From Helopsaltes ochotensis (lineage: Eukaryota; Chordata; Aves; Passeriformes; Locustellidae), in assembly GCA_013400155.1 (NCBI GenBank), contig VXBM01000002.1:2090409-2154408 (forward strand): DNA of 64,000 nt, written 5' to 3'. Of the stretch, positions 49,226-63,500 are shown in pieces. Every line of letters starts with the position of its first letter. The first letter of the stretch is position 1. Made by a program: the position numbers and the translations under genes. Under the pieces are notes generated by a model. The model was not told the origin of the DNA. It saw nothing but the letters and a program-made list of their open reading frames with translations, and made no database searches.

Positions 49226-52200
49226 CTCTCAACTTCATACACAACTATTTATGCTACTAGGAAAAACTTACATGCATGGCCCAAATGATGGGAAATTAAA
49301 TTTATGCCACTAATTCCAAAGTAAAACACATTAGAGATGAAACTTTAATTGTTTGTACATATTCCAGACATCTGAATTAACTTAACTAATCAACAGAAGT
49401 AGTCTTTCTGCTTTGCTGCAGGACTCAGAACAGAATGTCCTGTGAGAAGGGACAGTGACACTTCCTTGTCTTGTTAGGTTGTAAAATTCAAAATCTTTTG
49501 ACTTGGAGGGGTTGCTTCTGACTATCTTACTATTTATAATTTGCTTATTATTGACGAAATATTTTTATAAAAGCAAAAATGTCAATTAATTTAATGGCTT
49601 TAGATCAGACCCTGTAAATGTATTCATACATTTTGAACTCTTATTTTACTTAATGCTACATGTCTATTTTCCCAAGGGCTGCCAAAAATCCACTTGCTTC
49701 CTAGGTGTCATTTACTGACTCACCAACAAAACAATCTCTATACTGTGGCATTATTATGGAAAAATGTTTTATACAATACGAGCCATGGAAATGGCCTCAT
49801 CATTCCTCATATCGTGCTGAGAGGAAAAATTACAGCTCAAAAAATATTGCATACAGGTTAAATAGGAAATCCAGTCACATTATTTGCTTGCTATTTATGC
49901 ACTATTTACACTTTTTTACTTTTTAATTCAAACAACTATGGATTAAACACTTCTTCAAAATGTATTGGAGACTGATTTTACATTGGTTTATTAATGTGGA
50001 ACATTTCCTTAACTTTATGATCTGAGGATTTTTTCTTAGATTGATGTTAAATAAATAAGATAAATGAATCATCAAGAGCTCAAGAAAAGAAAGCTGGCTA
50101 AGATTAAATTGTTATTAATAATCAAGCTGTAGAAAGATGGCTGTCTGAAAAACTGAGTGCACATTAAATTTTCATTTCAAATCCATCATATGACAGATTT
50201 GAAAGAGGCCTCTCCATAAAAAAGGAAAACATGCCTCTTTTATGTTTTGATCACTCTGCATCCACCACCTCAACTCTGGCCCCTGAAGAATTTTTATGGT
50301 GCTAATATTTTTAGCCAAAGCATGAAAGATTTTGAGAAGTTTTACCATTAATTCCTCATGAGGAAATCCTCATACAGGCTGTAGCTCATTTACTCTATCT
50401 TTCATCTTGGAAATGGCTTTTAACTAAAACTGTGCTGTTTACAGTGGCCTTCAATAATGTTTTGCACCAGTGATACGGAGTATTTCAGGATACAAGTTCT
50501 GATTAACTTCTCCATATTAGCAGTTTGAAATATATTTTAAGTGTCTTGCTGAATGACTCCTATTTTTCTAACACTATCTGAAGAGAAATACTTTAGGTGT
50601 GGGTGCAGTACCTCACTATTTGCAGTACATTATCATCCAAAATAGGCACAGTACCAATAATGAAATGAAACTTCTTTTGTCTGGCAACAGCACTAATATG
50701 CAGAGTAATACAGTATATTTTCCTGTCCTAAGGCTTTTCTGTGTGGGAGAACAGTGTCCTAAGTCCTACTTAATTGCTTTCCAAGCCATAATAAGGCTGT
50801 AGACAGACAGAATTGAAGTTCTTTCCCATATGCATGAAGCGTCTCTCATTTGGTCCTGAGCCACAGAGAGTGAAGCAGGGAGCAGCTCCTCTCTCTGGGA
50901 AGGAAGAGGGAAGGGGCTGCAGCCTTGCAACTGTGGGCGCTGGGAACCCAGGTCAAGGCTTGGCTGCTGAAGTCCATTGCAAATGTCTCCCTGGTGATTT
51001 CCTCCTGGGAACCTTGAGAAGCTGCAGATGCACACAAGGTGCAAGTCAGAGATTGAAAAGACATCATAAAATGTTCTTTGATAAAGGTCCTCAACAAAGG
51101 CACCTCGAACAGGTGAGTGAGTGAGATGGATGGGGCTCTCAGCCTGCATTTGCTTTGCAGCTGCCAATCAAAAACCAAAGCATCTTACAGGCAAAGTGCA
51201 GCAACTATCTTATTCTTACACCATAAACACAATTTTTACTTGACACATCACATTTCAAGCATTTCCTTTGTATTTTATTTTAACAAACTTCGAAAAATTT
51301 AGTCCTGTTGCTGTTTAAGTTGAATTAAAGTGCAAGAATGTCTTGGCCCCAGTAGCCTTCTGTAGAAACAGCAACACTTTCCCAGCACCTTTAAAGCAAG
51401 TGCCCAGATACAGCTGCAGTAAATAATCAGACTACTTCTGAGCAACCACTTTGATGAAAGAAGTGAAAGAAACATTCAGCTTCTCCTGTTTATCTTTCCT
51501 GCACAAAAATACATTATATGGAGCTTTCAGAGACAAATCTAAAATATTCACATACTGCATGATAAAAATCAGTGCAGGGTGGTGCATCTTGTATGACTAA
51601 ACCCCACAGGTAGCCTTTGGTGACATCTCCTGTGAGGTAAGCCAGTTGGCTTTATGGCACAAACCATGCATGGAATGTAACAGGAGGAATGGAACAGGAA
51701 GAGAGGGGGTTTGTTGGAAAAGTCCAGCAAGTGGAAAAGTCCAGCAAATGCACGGAGCTGGCCTTTAACTCTGAGCAGCCATACCTATAGCCTGCTGACC
51801 AGCTGCCACACCAGTGCCACTCCGCAAACCAGGGGCTACTTCTGAATGCACACATTGTAAAGTTCTCTTCTCCTAAAGGACTTGAAGACAACTTCAGACA
51901 TTAAAAAAACCCCTCCAAACCTAAAAAAAATCCAAAAAAACTATTCAGTGTCACAAAACACAGCCTGCCTTTATGCCTGTCAGTCTTCAGGATGGGATAC
52001 ACAATACTTGTTAGCTCACTAAAGAGGGAGCACATGGACCACAGCCTAGAAATACTCTCACAGCACACAGCTCCTAGGCTACTTTAAAGTACCTCTGCAT
52101 AACAAGGAAAAAAAGCCAAATGCCTGAAAACTCAATAATAAACAGTTTTAAAATAATAAAATATTCATTAGTTCATGTGTCTTTGAAAAAAATCCTTTCC

Positions 52201-55200
52201 AGAAGCATAGGTATTTGCTGATTATTAGAACACACCTTAGTTACAGAATATTCAGGAGAAATTTGGCACACTTCTCATGAACTGAATTATCTATTATTTT
52301 GCCTCTGAATTTTTCAAGTCAAACTCCTACTGAGGTCATGGCAAAGCTCCCACAGGACTCTGATCTTAATTCAAGAAATATGAGTAGGGCTAAGATCTCA
52401 TGATCAGCAAGAGTCAAATGATTTTAACAATCTGATCCTACAAACCCCTTATTTCAGAGCCAACAGAGGATATTAGAAAATGGTCAGCAGTTCACTTACT
52501 GGCCTTAAATTAGGATCAGATTGTATAAACCAAAACCCAGTGTCTCTGCAGGTTGGACACCTTTACCTCTTGCACTGTATTTAGTTTCTTCACTGGCAAC
52601 CAAGCCAGTGGAAGGGTACAGATCTATAATAAAAATGGGACATCTTCTACCTGTGCATAGCTGAGGCAAAGTGTTCATGAATTGCCAACCATTCTGGAAG
52701 CTCAAAGCCATTACTGGTTACTTTAACTGCGTCAGAAAGGACATGGAGCAGAGAGTGGGACTCTCCACTAAGAAATGCTCTACGACCTTACATAATCCTA
52801 ATACAAAACAGTGTTTTCTAACACAAACTTTAAGACAACCCCACTCCATGTATGCCTCCACTATTCCTCAATCCAGGAAGGACCAGAAACAGACATAACA
52901 CAAAAGCATAATGCATCTCAGCATGTGTTTCTAAGATCCTGAACCCAGGAGTAAATTGGATCCTCTGGTATTTTCAGGATATTTTCTTTTTCAAACCTAG
53001 GAATCAGAACTCCTTGCACAAGGATTCAAATTTTACAAATTCATTCATGTATGGATCTGTGAAGCATCTGAAATTTTGATTGTCTGTCTTTCTATACAAT
53101 TACCCCATAATACAGACCCCTATTCTTACAAATCTTACTCATTTTTTCACCCAGAAGAAACTTCAAAATCTGTGTTTTAGAAATCCAATCAACATCTTTA
53201 CTTCCAGCTTTGAATAGCTTGGACATATTTTTATTTCATAAAGGTACTGTCACATTTATCCATGAACTGAGTAATTGTCGTAACATTGCGAATTAAATAT
53301 GACACATAGTATTTATTGCTAGCATTAGCATTCAAGCAATTGCTTAAATATTTTTATAGTAGGCACTAGATAAAAGTACCAGATTCCCAACACTATTACA
53401 AGGAAGTGATAATTCAACTATACTATTATTTCCAAGGAGAAGTTTGCATCCTTTTCTTTCTTATCTAAAATACTAACACTAGAACTTCAGGTCAACAGCA
53501 TCATCCTTCTCAAGAAGTTATTTAGATATTCTCCTTAGGGAACTATCATGTAAAAGAAATCCTGCTTCAAAGGGGAATAAATTTGAAACAGTGAATTCCA
53601 TTAAACCAAATTTGCCAAGTTTGTCCTGAGGTCCCACTTTGGCAGGTTTTATCCCTCCACCATGACAGTTTCCAAAAAAAATCAGGTACAAGAGATTTCT
53701 GTTGTGTTGCCTTAGGTCTAATCTAGTGTTGTTTCAGTTTTGAGAAAGCAGGCATCTTCTGGGTGCATTTCCTAATGATTATGAGAGCAGCAAATCCCAC
53801 TATTGCTTTTAAAAGATTACTCTTTTTTTTTTTTTATCTGCAAAAACAAAATACTATTTATTTGCTTAAATTTAGTGGTTTTGCAGTTAATCACTGCAAA
53901 CAGAAATGCTCCTTTTCTGCACTGCAGCAAACAGTCATTTTCCATTTTGGAGGATCCACTGAACTATTGCTTCCCCAATTCCCACAGAGAGAAGCTTCCA
54001 TTTCTCTCAGCTGTGCCTGTTCCTTTTGTGCTTGACTCCAAAAGCCCTGCTGATGCATCAACTCAAGGAAAATGCTGGGACAGCAAAGCAGAAGAGACAA
54101 TTAACTACTGTTGCAAATAAGTATTACAGGCTTTGAGAAAAAAAGGCAGAACACAATCTGTTCAGGCCCAGACACTACGGCAGGTCTGAAGTCTCAATGG
54201 CTTCAGTAAAATCTCCAAACAAAGAGCAGAGTCAATCTGCATGTTATCAAATCTTGAGCTTCTGGCAGGAGAGGATGCAGGATTTCCCCATGGTTTTTTT
54301 CAGTCTTCCCTGACAGGTGTTAATGACAGCCAACTAAACAAAACCACATTAGCTACTCTAGCCTTCCTCCTCTGTCTTTTTTGTGAGATGAGGCAAAATG
54401 CAAGGAACCCCCTCTCTGACTACAGCATTCTCACACTGCCACTTCTGAGAGTTTGGCACACTACTGCAAAATACACACACAAATATACCACCTGACATTT
54501 GCAAGATGTGATCATATTGTCCTTCAGTGTCACTGCTGCTCTCTCACACAGCATCCTCAATCCCAGTGGGAAGCAGCGTGCAACACAGACCTTTGGAAAA
54601 CCCATATAAACAGTAGTGATACTCAAGCAGAAATGTTCTGCATCCTATTACCCAGCTGCTACACTAAGAACTGCAAACCCATGTCTGTGTACAGCCTGGA
54701 GCTTTGGAAATAGGGAGCTCATGAAGCAGATTTGATGATGCAAGTAAAAACATTCACTAAAGCAGAATTTCAGCATTTTGTTAATTCTTGCACTGCAAGG
54801 CATAAGCACTCCTTATGAATTGAATCTTGGGTTTCATTTTCAGTTTTCTTCCTAGTACTGTTCCCCTCCTTTAAAACTGCTCTAATAAAATGCCTTTTCC
54901 CATTTTTCAAGCAGGTGCTCTTCAGTGATTGATGACTTTTAATATTACTATTTTTAAGTACAAAACTAGTAATACTTACATGATTCCCACGCTTTCCATG
55001 GGGAGTAAGTTATACCAAGGCAGTAATTCTGAATGTTGAGATATGGCTTTAAACAGCAGAGAATTAGGGAACACTAAAGAGTATGCTAAATAACCCAGAT
55101 CATATGCTGAGTTTCTAAGCATTTACTGGAGGCTATACTAACATTTACCAGCAAAGCATATGAAGGAGTAAGAGGAAACAACAGAGATGAAGTTCATCTT

Positions 55201-57470
55201 TAGACCAGTGCTATGTTTATGAGGTCTCCAGCACAAAAATAAATCTGCCTAGTCCTGTTTAGCATGACATGCTTTATGAAAGTCAGGGAAGTGTGAAGGC
55301 ATTAATGCTCTGTGCTGTTCATGACATATGCAAATATTTGCACTGCATCTCAATAGCCACCACAATTAAATATGCAACAACCCAGCTCTTCACCAAGGGA
55401 GTTTCAATTCCTACTTCATATCGAAGTATGGACTGCAGTGAGTAAAAACCCCTGATAGAAGTGACATCACTCCTGAACACTTCCTGCATTTTATGAGTCG
55501 CCTATTACAGCCCCCTATACTGGGGAGAAGTCCAAGAGAAGCTATCAGAAGGCCACAACAACACATTTGTTGAAGATAAGAATCATTCCAATAAAAACTG
55601 AGAATGAGCAGATCTCATTATTCTGCAAATGACTTAACCTAACCTAACCTGACTTATACAATTAATATACACAATGACAGTACATAAGAATGATGAATTT
55701 TCCATTTATTTTTACCTAGCCATTCTCTAGAATTACATACCTCAAATACATGCTATTAAGTACTATTAAATTCATCTATAAAAACCTCTCTCTCTTCTAA
55801 TTTGCACAAAAATTTCCCTTGAGTTGAAGGGGTAGCAGTGGTTGACTAAATTCCCAACTCCACTAAAGTCTATGTAAATTTTCTGCTGTTTAGTTGTATG
55901 TAATTTTACCGTTGCCCTGAAAATACTGAAGAGAAAGGACAGAAGGGCTGGCACAAAAGTAGACTAAGAGGAATTAAATATGAAGAGAAGGACAACACTA
56001 AACCCCAGAGAACTGGAGTAAGAATCCTACACATCTCGTATCTGTAACCATGTTAAATGCACAGCCCGTTGTATATCTGCTATTTTGTTCCGGGAAATGC
56101 AGCATCTCGAAACTCCTACTGTTGAGAAGACTCTAGAAATTAATCAGTAGAATCTAACTCAAAATTGTATTTTTTTAAATACAGAAATTCAAAATCCCTT
56201 TTCCCATTCTTCCTTATACATCCTTAATTTCTTTCTGTAAAGGAGGAAGGATGTAACTGAGATTACAGTTTCTATGTGGCAGTCTCAGAACTTCAGCTCT
56301 TATAGGGCATACTCAGAGTTTTTGTCTAAGCCCAGTGAAAAGGCAGGGCTTGAATTCTTAGCAACATATTTCCTACCCTACCTCAGTAACATCAGGAAAT
56401 ACTCTCCACTGGCAATAGCTGTAAATCAAGGATTTAGAAATAGCAAACAACATTCAGGACTGGTAGTCTCCAACAGGGATACATTTCTAATGTAGCATGT
56501 GATATTTTAGCCCTGCAGCTCCACCTGAACCTGCAGATGATAGTATTTGGCTTAGTTACATAATTTCAGTTAGAATCTGGTTCTTGTATTTCAGGAGTTG
56601 ATTGGACTGGCTGCTAATGGCTCTGAACATGATAGCTGAGCCTTCTGGCACAGTTCAGCTGCACATTAGTGAACCCAGCACAGAAACTCAGCGCACATTT
56701 GGCAAAAGTCCTTTGGGTAGATGAATGCAATTGAATTATCTTCTAATCTAGACACTACTTCAGTCAGAAGGGTCAGATTAGCAAAATGCACATGTGTAAA
56801 TACCCCACTCTTTTCTCCAGCTGGCATAACAAAAAGTGTTTTGTAACTCCTTGCACTCCTGACAACTGCCAAGAATTGGAATAATTGTATGACAGCTAAA
56901 CTAAACCAGCAGATTGTGACATCTCTGCAGAAAAGAGCACTCACAAGAATTAAAAGCTGAAGTAGAAACTGCTTCTTTTGTTTGCTAAATAGCTTTTGTT
57001 CCTTGCTATGAAAAATTGGAGCTAATGAATACTCCTAAGCTGTTTTGAATTTCAAGTGGAATTTCTCAAGAATTTTGGATGCTCTATGTGGTAAAGTTAA
57101 ACAGTGTAACTCAAAACACACAAAGCACTGCTGGGTCCCCTAGCTTAGGCATGAGTTGCAGTGTCTGAGACTGCTGCTCTCCGGAGGGTTTTCAGACCTC
57201 GTGGCTGCTTTCAGGCTGGGCTGACACAGACACTGAAGTCCCAGGTACAGCCAGGTTTGAGTCAATGCTGACACCAGCATGGAAGAGAGACCTGCAATGG
57301 TTTTCCTGTCCTGGCAACAGGGTGGAGCAGGAGCCCACAGGGTGTGTGGGGCAGGCAGCCACTGGCCCAGCAGTGAAGGCAAACCCTGGCCCAGGACAGG
57401 GGAGAGCAGGCCATGGACATGGAGACTCAAGAGCAAACAGAGACCAGACTATGGGTGGGAGGAAATGGGC

Positions 57471-57549
57471 TTTGATTAATTTAATGGCCTTTAGGGTAAG
57501 GATACAGGTGCTTTGGTTAATTCAGTGCCCATTACAGTAAGGATACAGG
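57471..57549. repeat. Degenerate tandem duplication, period about 41 bp
   Basis: Two adjacent units share a TTTG-TTAATT start and an identical GTAAGGATACAGG end, with divergence between. The second unit starts near 57,512. The unit resembles no family that I recognise. Confidence 0.7.
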
Positions 57550-59070
57550 CCAAAAATTAAAGCAGACACACTGCCTATGTCCAGCCCTGAAAAAACCATC
57601 CAATTCTTCACTCATTCTCTCTTCCAATAAAAGCTGACAACAGCATGTAAGCCTTAGTCTTTCACTTAAAACAACAACCATTTATTACAGATCCTCTGGA
57701 GTATTTGGCTCCTAGTGAAGAAAAATGACACAGACACTCATGAGAGGCTGTCTCCATTTACCTGAGTACCCTGTGCCAGAAGAGGAAATCTGGCACAGTA
57801 AGCTGGGTGGGCAGAGGAAAGCAGAAATACAGCAGTGGTAGTGCTTTCTCAGGCATTATCTTCTGGCTATAAAGGCTTGGGGCAATATCACTCGTGCTAT
57901 TGTTTATGTCAGTCCACACGTTTAAACATGGAAAAGATGTTCTGTGATGGAACTGATTTGATATTTATTTGACAAAGCCATAAAATCATGAGAAACACAC
58001 AACTGACACCTGGAGGTAAGCCCAGAAATCTACAGACATGACAAAACCAGAAATCATCACATTTTATTGATGACTTCTATAGCTCCAAAACCAACAAAGA
58101 ATATGACTGAAATATTTCACAAAAAGTAGCACAGATCATTCCAAATAGAGAGAACATTTCAGATTATCACATCTCATTCTATTGCTGTTCTTTATGCCCA
58201 AGCTACCTACTAAGCTAATGAAAAAAAATCCTCTGATCAAACTATTCACAGAAACACAGGAAAAAATTCTGAGTTTGCAAGTTGTGAGTCTAACCTCAGA
58301 TCATGAGATAAGTCTAATTAATGGCAGTATTTTGTCTGCAGCACAGATGAAACAGTGCAGTACAGATTCCAACTAGACAATAGAAGAAAATGAGTTAAGT
58401 ACAAACTACGTAATTATTTTGCCATCAGGAAATGAATTTAAGTTTTTCAGGGCATATGCAGGAAAGAATATATTAATAAAAAGAAAGTTGCTCTCTTCTT
58501 TTAGCAAGAAGTAACTTATTTTCTTCCTCCCTACACTGTGCAAGCAGCTCACTTGCAAACAGTTCTGCAGACAGTTGCTCCTAATTCTCAGGTTTGATCT
58601 TCCAGACCTTCTGCATCAGTCCCACAGGTCTCCTGATCAATAAACTGTGCAGGGATTGTTACATACATGGTCTCAAACTATGAAATATGACTGAAATTAA
58701 TTTATCATTCTGAACATTAAATATTCAACATTTTAGAAGCAAGTTTCTGATATCTCCTTTACAATTCCATCTTAGGAAAAAAAATCCTTGTCTTTTCTGC
58801 CTTTGATTAAGTCTTATTAAAGTTTGATAAGCTCTGTGTTCTCCCTTTAATAGAATATCTCCAATACCACGTTTTCAGAACCATAAAAAGTGATTAGCTA
58901 CAGCCTTAATTTTTGCTTAAACCAAATTCCATATAATCCATAATCTATTTTTTCTGCATTTGAAACAGCATTTTTCACACTGTTTACATTAATAGTGAAT
59001 TTAATTTTTTGTAAAAGTACATCCAGCACACGTAGTTTCATACTCAGCTGGGAACATTTTTTCCATGTTT

Positions 59071-59115
59071 GAAATAATGAAGTCTTTTTGAATTTTGAAA
59101 TAATCAAGTCTTTTT
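59071..59115. repeat. Direct repeat of a 19-mer, period 26
   Basis: GAAATAATGAAGTCTTTTT at 59,071-59,089 recurs at 59,097-59,115 with one G-to-C change. Confidence 0.9.
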
Positions 59116-59569
59116 ATGAATGCTGTCTATGAGTAAAGAGCCTTTTAAGTATCTACCCTCCCAAAAGTAGTTTAAACTGGTTTCCTGTTATAAACACAAA
59201 TGAAACAATTACTGCAATGTAACAGGTTACACATGTCTAGGAAATACTTGATGCTGCTGAATGATAGCACAGCTTCTTAACCAGTGGTACAAAGTCTTCA
59301 ACTTTACATGACCTATTTCAATACAACTCAGAGCAAAACCAGGAGTTTTATCAAGGAGAGGGTAAACAGAAAGAAATCCACCTTTTTAATCCAGGCTTTT
59401 GTGGACTAGTCCATAATGACTGCAATAATTTCAAGTGGTTACACTCACCGGCCACTGCCAAGTCACAAATCAAAGCCCTGATGTTTCTATGCACATTTGT
59501 ATTCCAGAGACAGCACCTCAGAGAGGCCCTGCCAAAGCCTGAACACAGACAGGGCAGGCTGCCCCTGCT

Positions 59570-59645
59570 TGGGTGGCTCAGCTGGTAATGTGCACATCCT
59601 GCCATCCTGTGGGAAAGGCCACGGCTTGGGAGAAATTGCTTCGCT
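59570..59645 (+). repeat. tRNA-like remnant, possibly the head of an old SINE
   Basis: TGGCTCAGCTGG fits the internal A-box of a tRNA promoter. About 40 bases on, AAGGCCACGGCTTGGGAG resembles the AAGGTCACGGGTTCGA-type region around a B-box, with key changes. There is no foldable acceptor stem, so it is not a working tRNA gene. A decayed tRNA-derived SINE is one reading and coincidence another. Confidence 0.3.
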
Positions 59646-60432
59646 GCACTGGAGCACCTCCTGAACAACTGTGCGTGGCCTTTGCTCAATTCCAGCTGTG
59701 ACACTGGAAGCACACGCTGCAGCCTCCGCTTCGCCTCTCATTCCTGAGCAAGGAAACACTGAAATGGTCTCACTGCTGACCAAAGAACCAAGAAAAGCTT
59801 TTGGAGAGAAAAAAGCCTGAGAGTCAACTGCAGAAACTTCAGAGAGGCTTCAGGATCCTTTAGAGGTTAGACACGTGGAATGCAACCGCACATGTATGTG
59901 TGTGCACAGCAGGCTGGGAGTACCTGCCAGGCTCGCAGAGCTTGGCTAGTTATTACATAATATAAAGCAATTGAATTGCAGATAAATTTAAGCTCTTGAG
60001 TCGCTTACATTTAAAAAAATGCACAAGGTAAATCTGAAAAAATTAACTGAACCAAAAAAGTCTGTATCAGAGACTATTATTACCAATCCAAGTAATCGGC
60101 AATCCCCAGATACTTCCTTGATGATTTTATATAGATACAAGTCCAGGTTAAAATATTTATTAGTATTTTAAAGGACGCATTGGTAGACTGAGTTTTTATT
60201 CGAATGAGTTTGGTATTTCCCTTTATACTGCCTTTCATTTAGCATTTTCTTGCCTTTATTTCCTCCAACCTTCCTCTATACTAGCTGCCTAAAAAAAATC
60301 TAACCTAAAACACAAACCCTGCCCACCTCATCCAAAGAAGCCATACCCAGCTGATCCAACAATGTCCCTTCCATTCAAGCCAGTGAAATCATTACATAAA
60401 TCATCACTGAGATTCTCTTCTGCTCACAGAAC

Positions 60433-60504
60433 TCCCCAAAACACAACCCCAAACCAACCCAAATGCCCCAAAATAAACAAAACGAACACAAAAAGCAACA
60501 AAAG
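60433..60504. repeat. A/C-rich low-complexity tract
   Basis: CCCCAAAACACAACCCCAAA and similar words continue for about 70 bp. Simple-sequence character only. Confidence 0.8.
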
Positions 60505-63500
60505 GGTTCAATTCCTTTCTCAAATATGAATGTGAACACACTGTTTCCTTCCACTTCTAACAGCATCTTGAAGAGAAGGACTGTAGGGCTTTGTAACACC
60601 ATTTTTCAGTTATTACCTTCTGGAACAGATTGCTGCTGATGCCCCAGCAAACTGAGCTCAGTGTTAACCACATGGGAAAAGGCTTCTTCATCACTCTCAG
60701 TCAGGACTAGGGCAGGAAGCTCAGCACTTTATCCGGCAACTGATGCTGGAAACAGCAGAAGATCTTCAAGGCACCGATCAATAATCAATAGTGGCTTCCA
60801 ATGCTTACTTAAGCACAGTAGGAATAACGAAGCAGCAGAAAAAGGGGAACAAATAATTGGATTAAATTTGTAAAGAATGAAGACCTTCTATACCTCTTGC
60901 ACAAAAGCAGCAGTCTTTTAATTGGTGTTTGTACAAAGGGACCAAAGAGCCACCACCACAACCGTGTTCAAACCTGCTCAGACCCAAGCACTGCTGCTGC
61001 ACTGAGGGGTCTCTGAGAAGCCCCCTCTGTCACCCTGGTTGCAATGACCAAAAAAGACTGCATGTTACTGCAAGCTCACCTTTATGCAACATACCAAACA
61101 CAGCAGACCACAAATTTATTCAAGAGCTCTTCTCCCATCTCTTAGGCTCATTTCTGCCTACACTAAATAGGAAGATTCCACAAACCTGACAGAGTGAAGT
61201 TAACCCTGCTCATTTAAACTGGCAGACAGAAATGCTGTACATAGTCTAGTATGGTATTTGTCAGTTTTCTTTTAATCAATCACTGTTTCAGTGTTTCCAA
61301 GTTCCTCAACCCATTCAATTAACAACTATTTTACTTCTAAATTAAATATCATGCTTGCATTATTTTAAAGCACCATAAATCCTAAGAAAAATATCTGACC
61401 ATGAATTGACCATGTGAGCTAGATATCAAAGGTCCCTCTGGACAATTTCTGGACATGCATATATTCCAAGTCCAGTGAGTTTCAACACTGCACATTTTTT
61501 TCGTTTATAATCCTATCAAAAACCCACACAGCAACTTCAGTGGTTAAGAGCATTTCCTGATTAACTTCAGTGAAGACAGAAACAAACCCCATCCTAAATA
61601 CCAAAATACAAATTGGTTCCATTTACTTCCTGTCAGATACAGTTTGGGATAATGGTCATTTGAGAGAGAAATGAATTTTCAGTAATCCAGTGGAGAGATA
61701 AAATATTTTCCACTTCCATACTAGGTTATATGCACAAAACCTGATAACTTTGTTTTGCTTTTCTTTTCAATTCATTTAACATGTCTTTCTCTCCACTCTC
61801 ACACAAAATCTATTCCATCTGTTTCCAAGTGCATCTTCATTTGAGGTATTACTCCCATATGATGACCAGGTTTGAAAGCTCTTTATTCACATCAGGTCTT
61901 ACTATACACTGCTTTATTTCCCAAGCGAGGAGCCAGGCCCTTCAGTTGGCCTGTGGCAGTCCAGGCCCAAGGAAATCAATGGCCCCATTGTAATTTGGGA
62001 GCTGCACAGGATCTGCCCCTGCTTGTTTAACAGCAGCTTTTTTACGTCCACAAGCACGAAGGCATAAAAGTCTGCTGAAAGTTCAAAAGCAGTTTTAATT
62101 TTTGTGCCCTGCTTTTCAAACACTTCTAAAATTATTTGGGCAGTTAAAAAAAAAAAAACAATCCCCAAAACATTTTATCCAGCTAGGCTGCAGAAGTGTT
62201 TAGTACAGTTCACTGCAGCAGGAGTGCCTGATGGGCATTTCCAGGCTGCTCCTTACCCTTCTCACAGGATCGTGAGGATCCAATTAATTAATGTCAGAAA
62301 AATACTTTGAAGATAAGAAGCAGTTTCTGTGATGATTTTCTCAAAGAACCAAGGAGCTTTTGTTTCAAATGCCAAATTCTGGATGGAGGCATGAAATATA
62401 AACCCATACACCAGTGGATTTCAACAGAAAACACCACTGAGAGAAGGTAAAGAGGGCAGCGTTGCACAGCAAGAAGTTTTAGTCACTTTCCCTCTGGAAC
62501 TACTCACCATGCTGAATGGATTTTAAGCCCTCAATAGCTACACTGCTATTTATGATTAATTTTAAGAGGCAGTGTCTTGATATATTCTGGAATATCTTCA
62601 TGATCTACTGAAGTCTAGGAGCCTTTCAAAGACTGAGAAACCTGGGCAGCTCTGCTTCTGCTCATGGGCAGTGTGGATACTAAAACATGCAGGAGATGAA
62701 AGCTGTGGCCTGCTCCTGCATTCCCTCAGAAGATCATTTCTAGTCCATGGATATGGACTCTGCAAAAACTGGATCATCCTGCCAGCCAAGAGGTTCTGAA
62801 TAAACATTCCATTCCATCATTTCTGCTGGGGATGCCAACAAGCAGCACCTTTGGTAGCACCTCACTTTCATCTTTGATTTGAAACCCAGTGCTTTGTAAA
62901 AGATGACTATAATTTATAGGATGTACAACATGCCAAAACAGAACCTTCAGACTTCAGTAACTCAGACCAATTACACACATTACTATTAACATTAAACATA
63001 AGGCTTGAAAAACCTTACTTACAAAGTGTGTTTTTAAGGTTTTAAGTTGCCAGAGTCAGCACTTATGCAGACCTAGTGAATTCCACTACTGCATTAGTCT
63101 GCACTATTAGTGAGAGAAGTTTCACCCCTGCAAAGGGTGGCACTGAACTGCCTTAGGAGAGCAGAACAAGAGGTAAGAACTGCAACCCAGAAATTAAAGG
63201 CTTTTTTATGGTTTTCAAGGGAAGAAAGTCACAGGATGGTTGCTTTATACTGGAGGAGGGAAGAAAAAGCAGAACAAGTAGGTGGTGATGCAGAACAGAT
63301 ACCAGATCCCAATAAAAACAAAATCCAACAGGAATTTGACTTTACATAAACAATGCTGTACCAATGTAAAGACCACAGCAACAGATGACTCACATAATGA
63401 GCAGATGTCATAATCTGATCCTATAAACTCACAGTTGAGTGTTAATCCATTCTACCTCTAAGACAGGATGAAAATTCAAACATAGTAATTTAAAATGACA

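Noticed and set aside
55636..55650. CCTAA-like triple repeat reminiscent of telomere DNA
   Set aside because: The unit is AACCT (five bases), only three copies long, and not the vertebrate TTAGGG hexamer.
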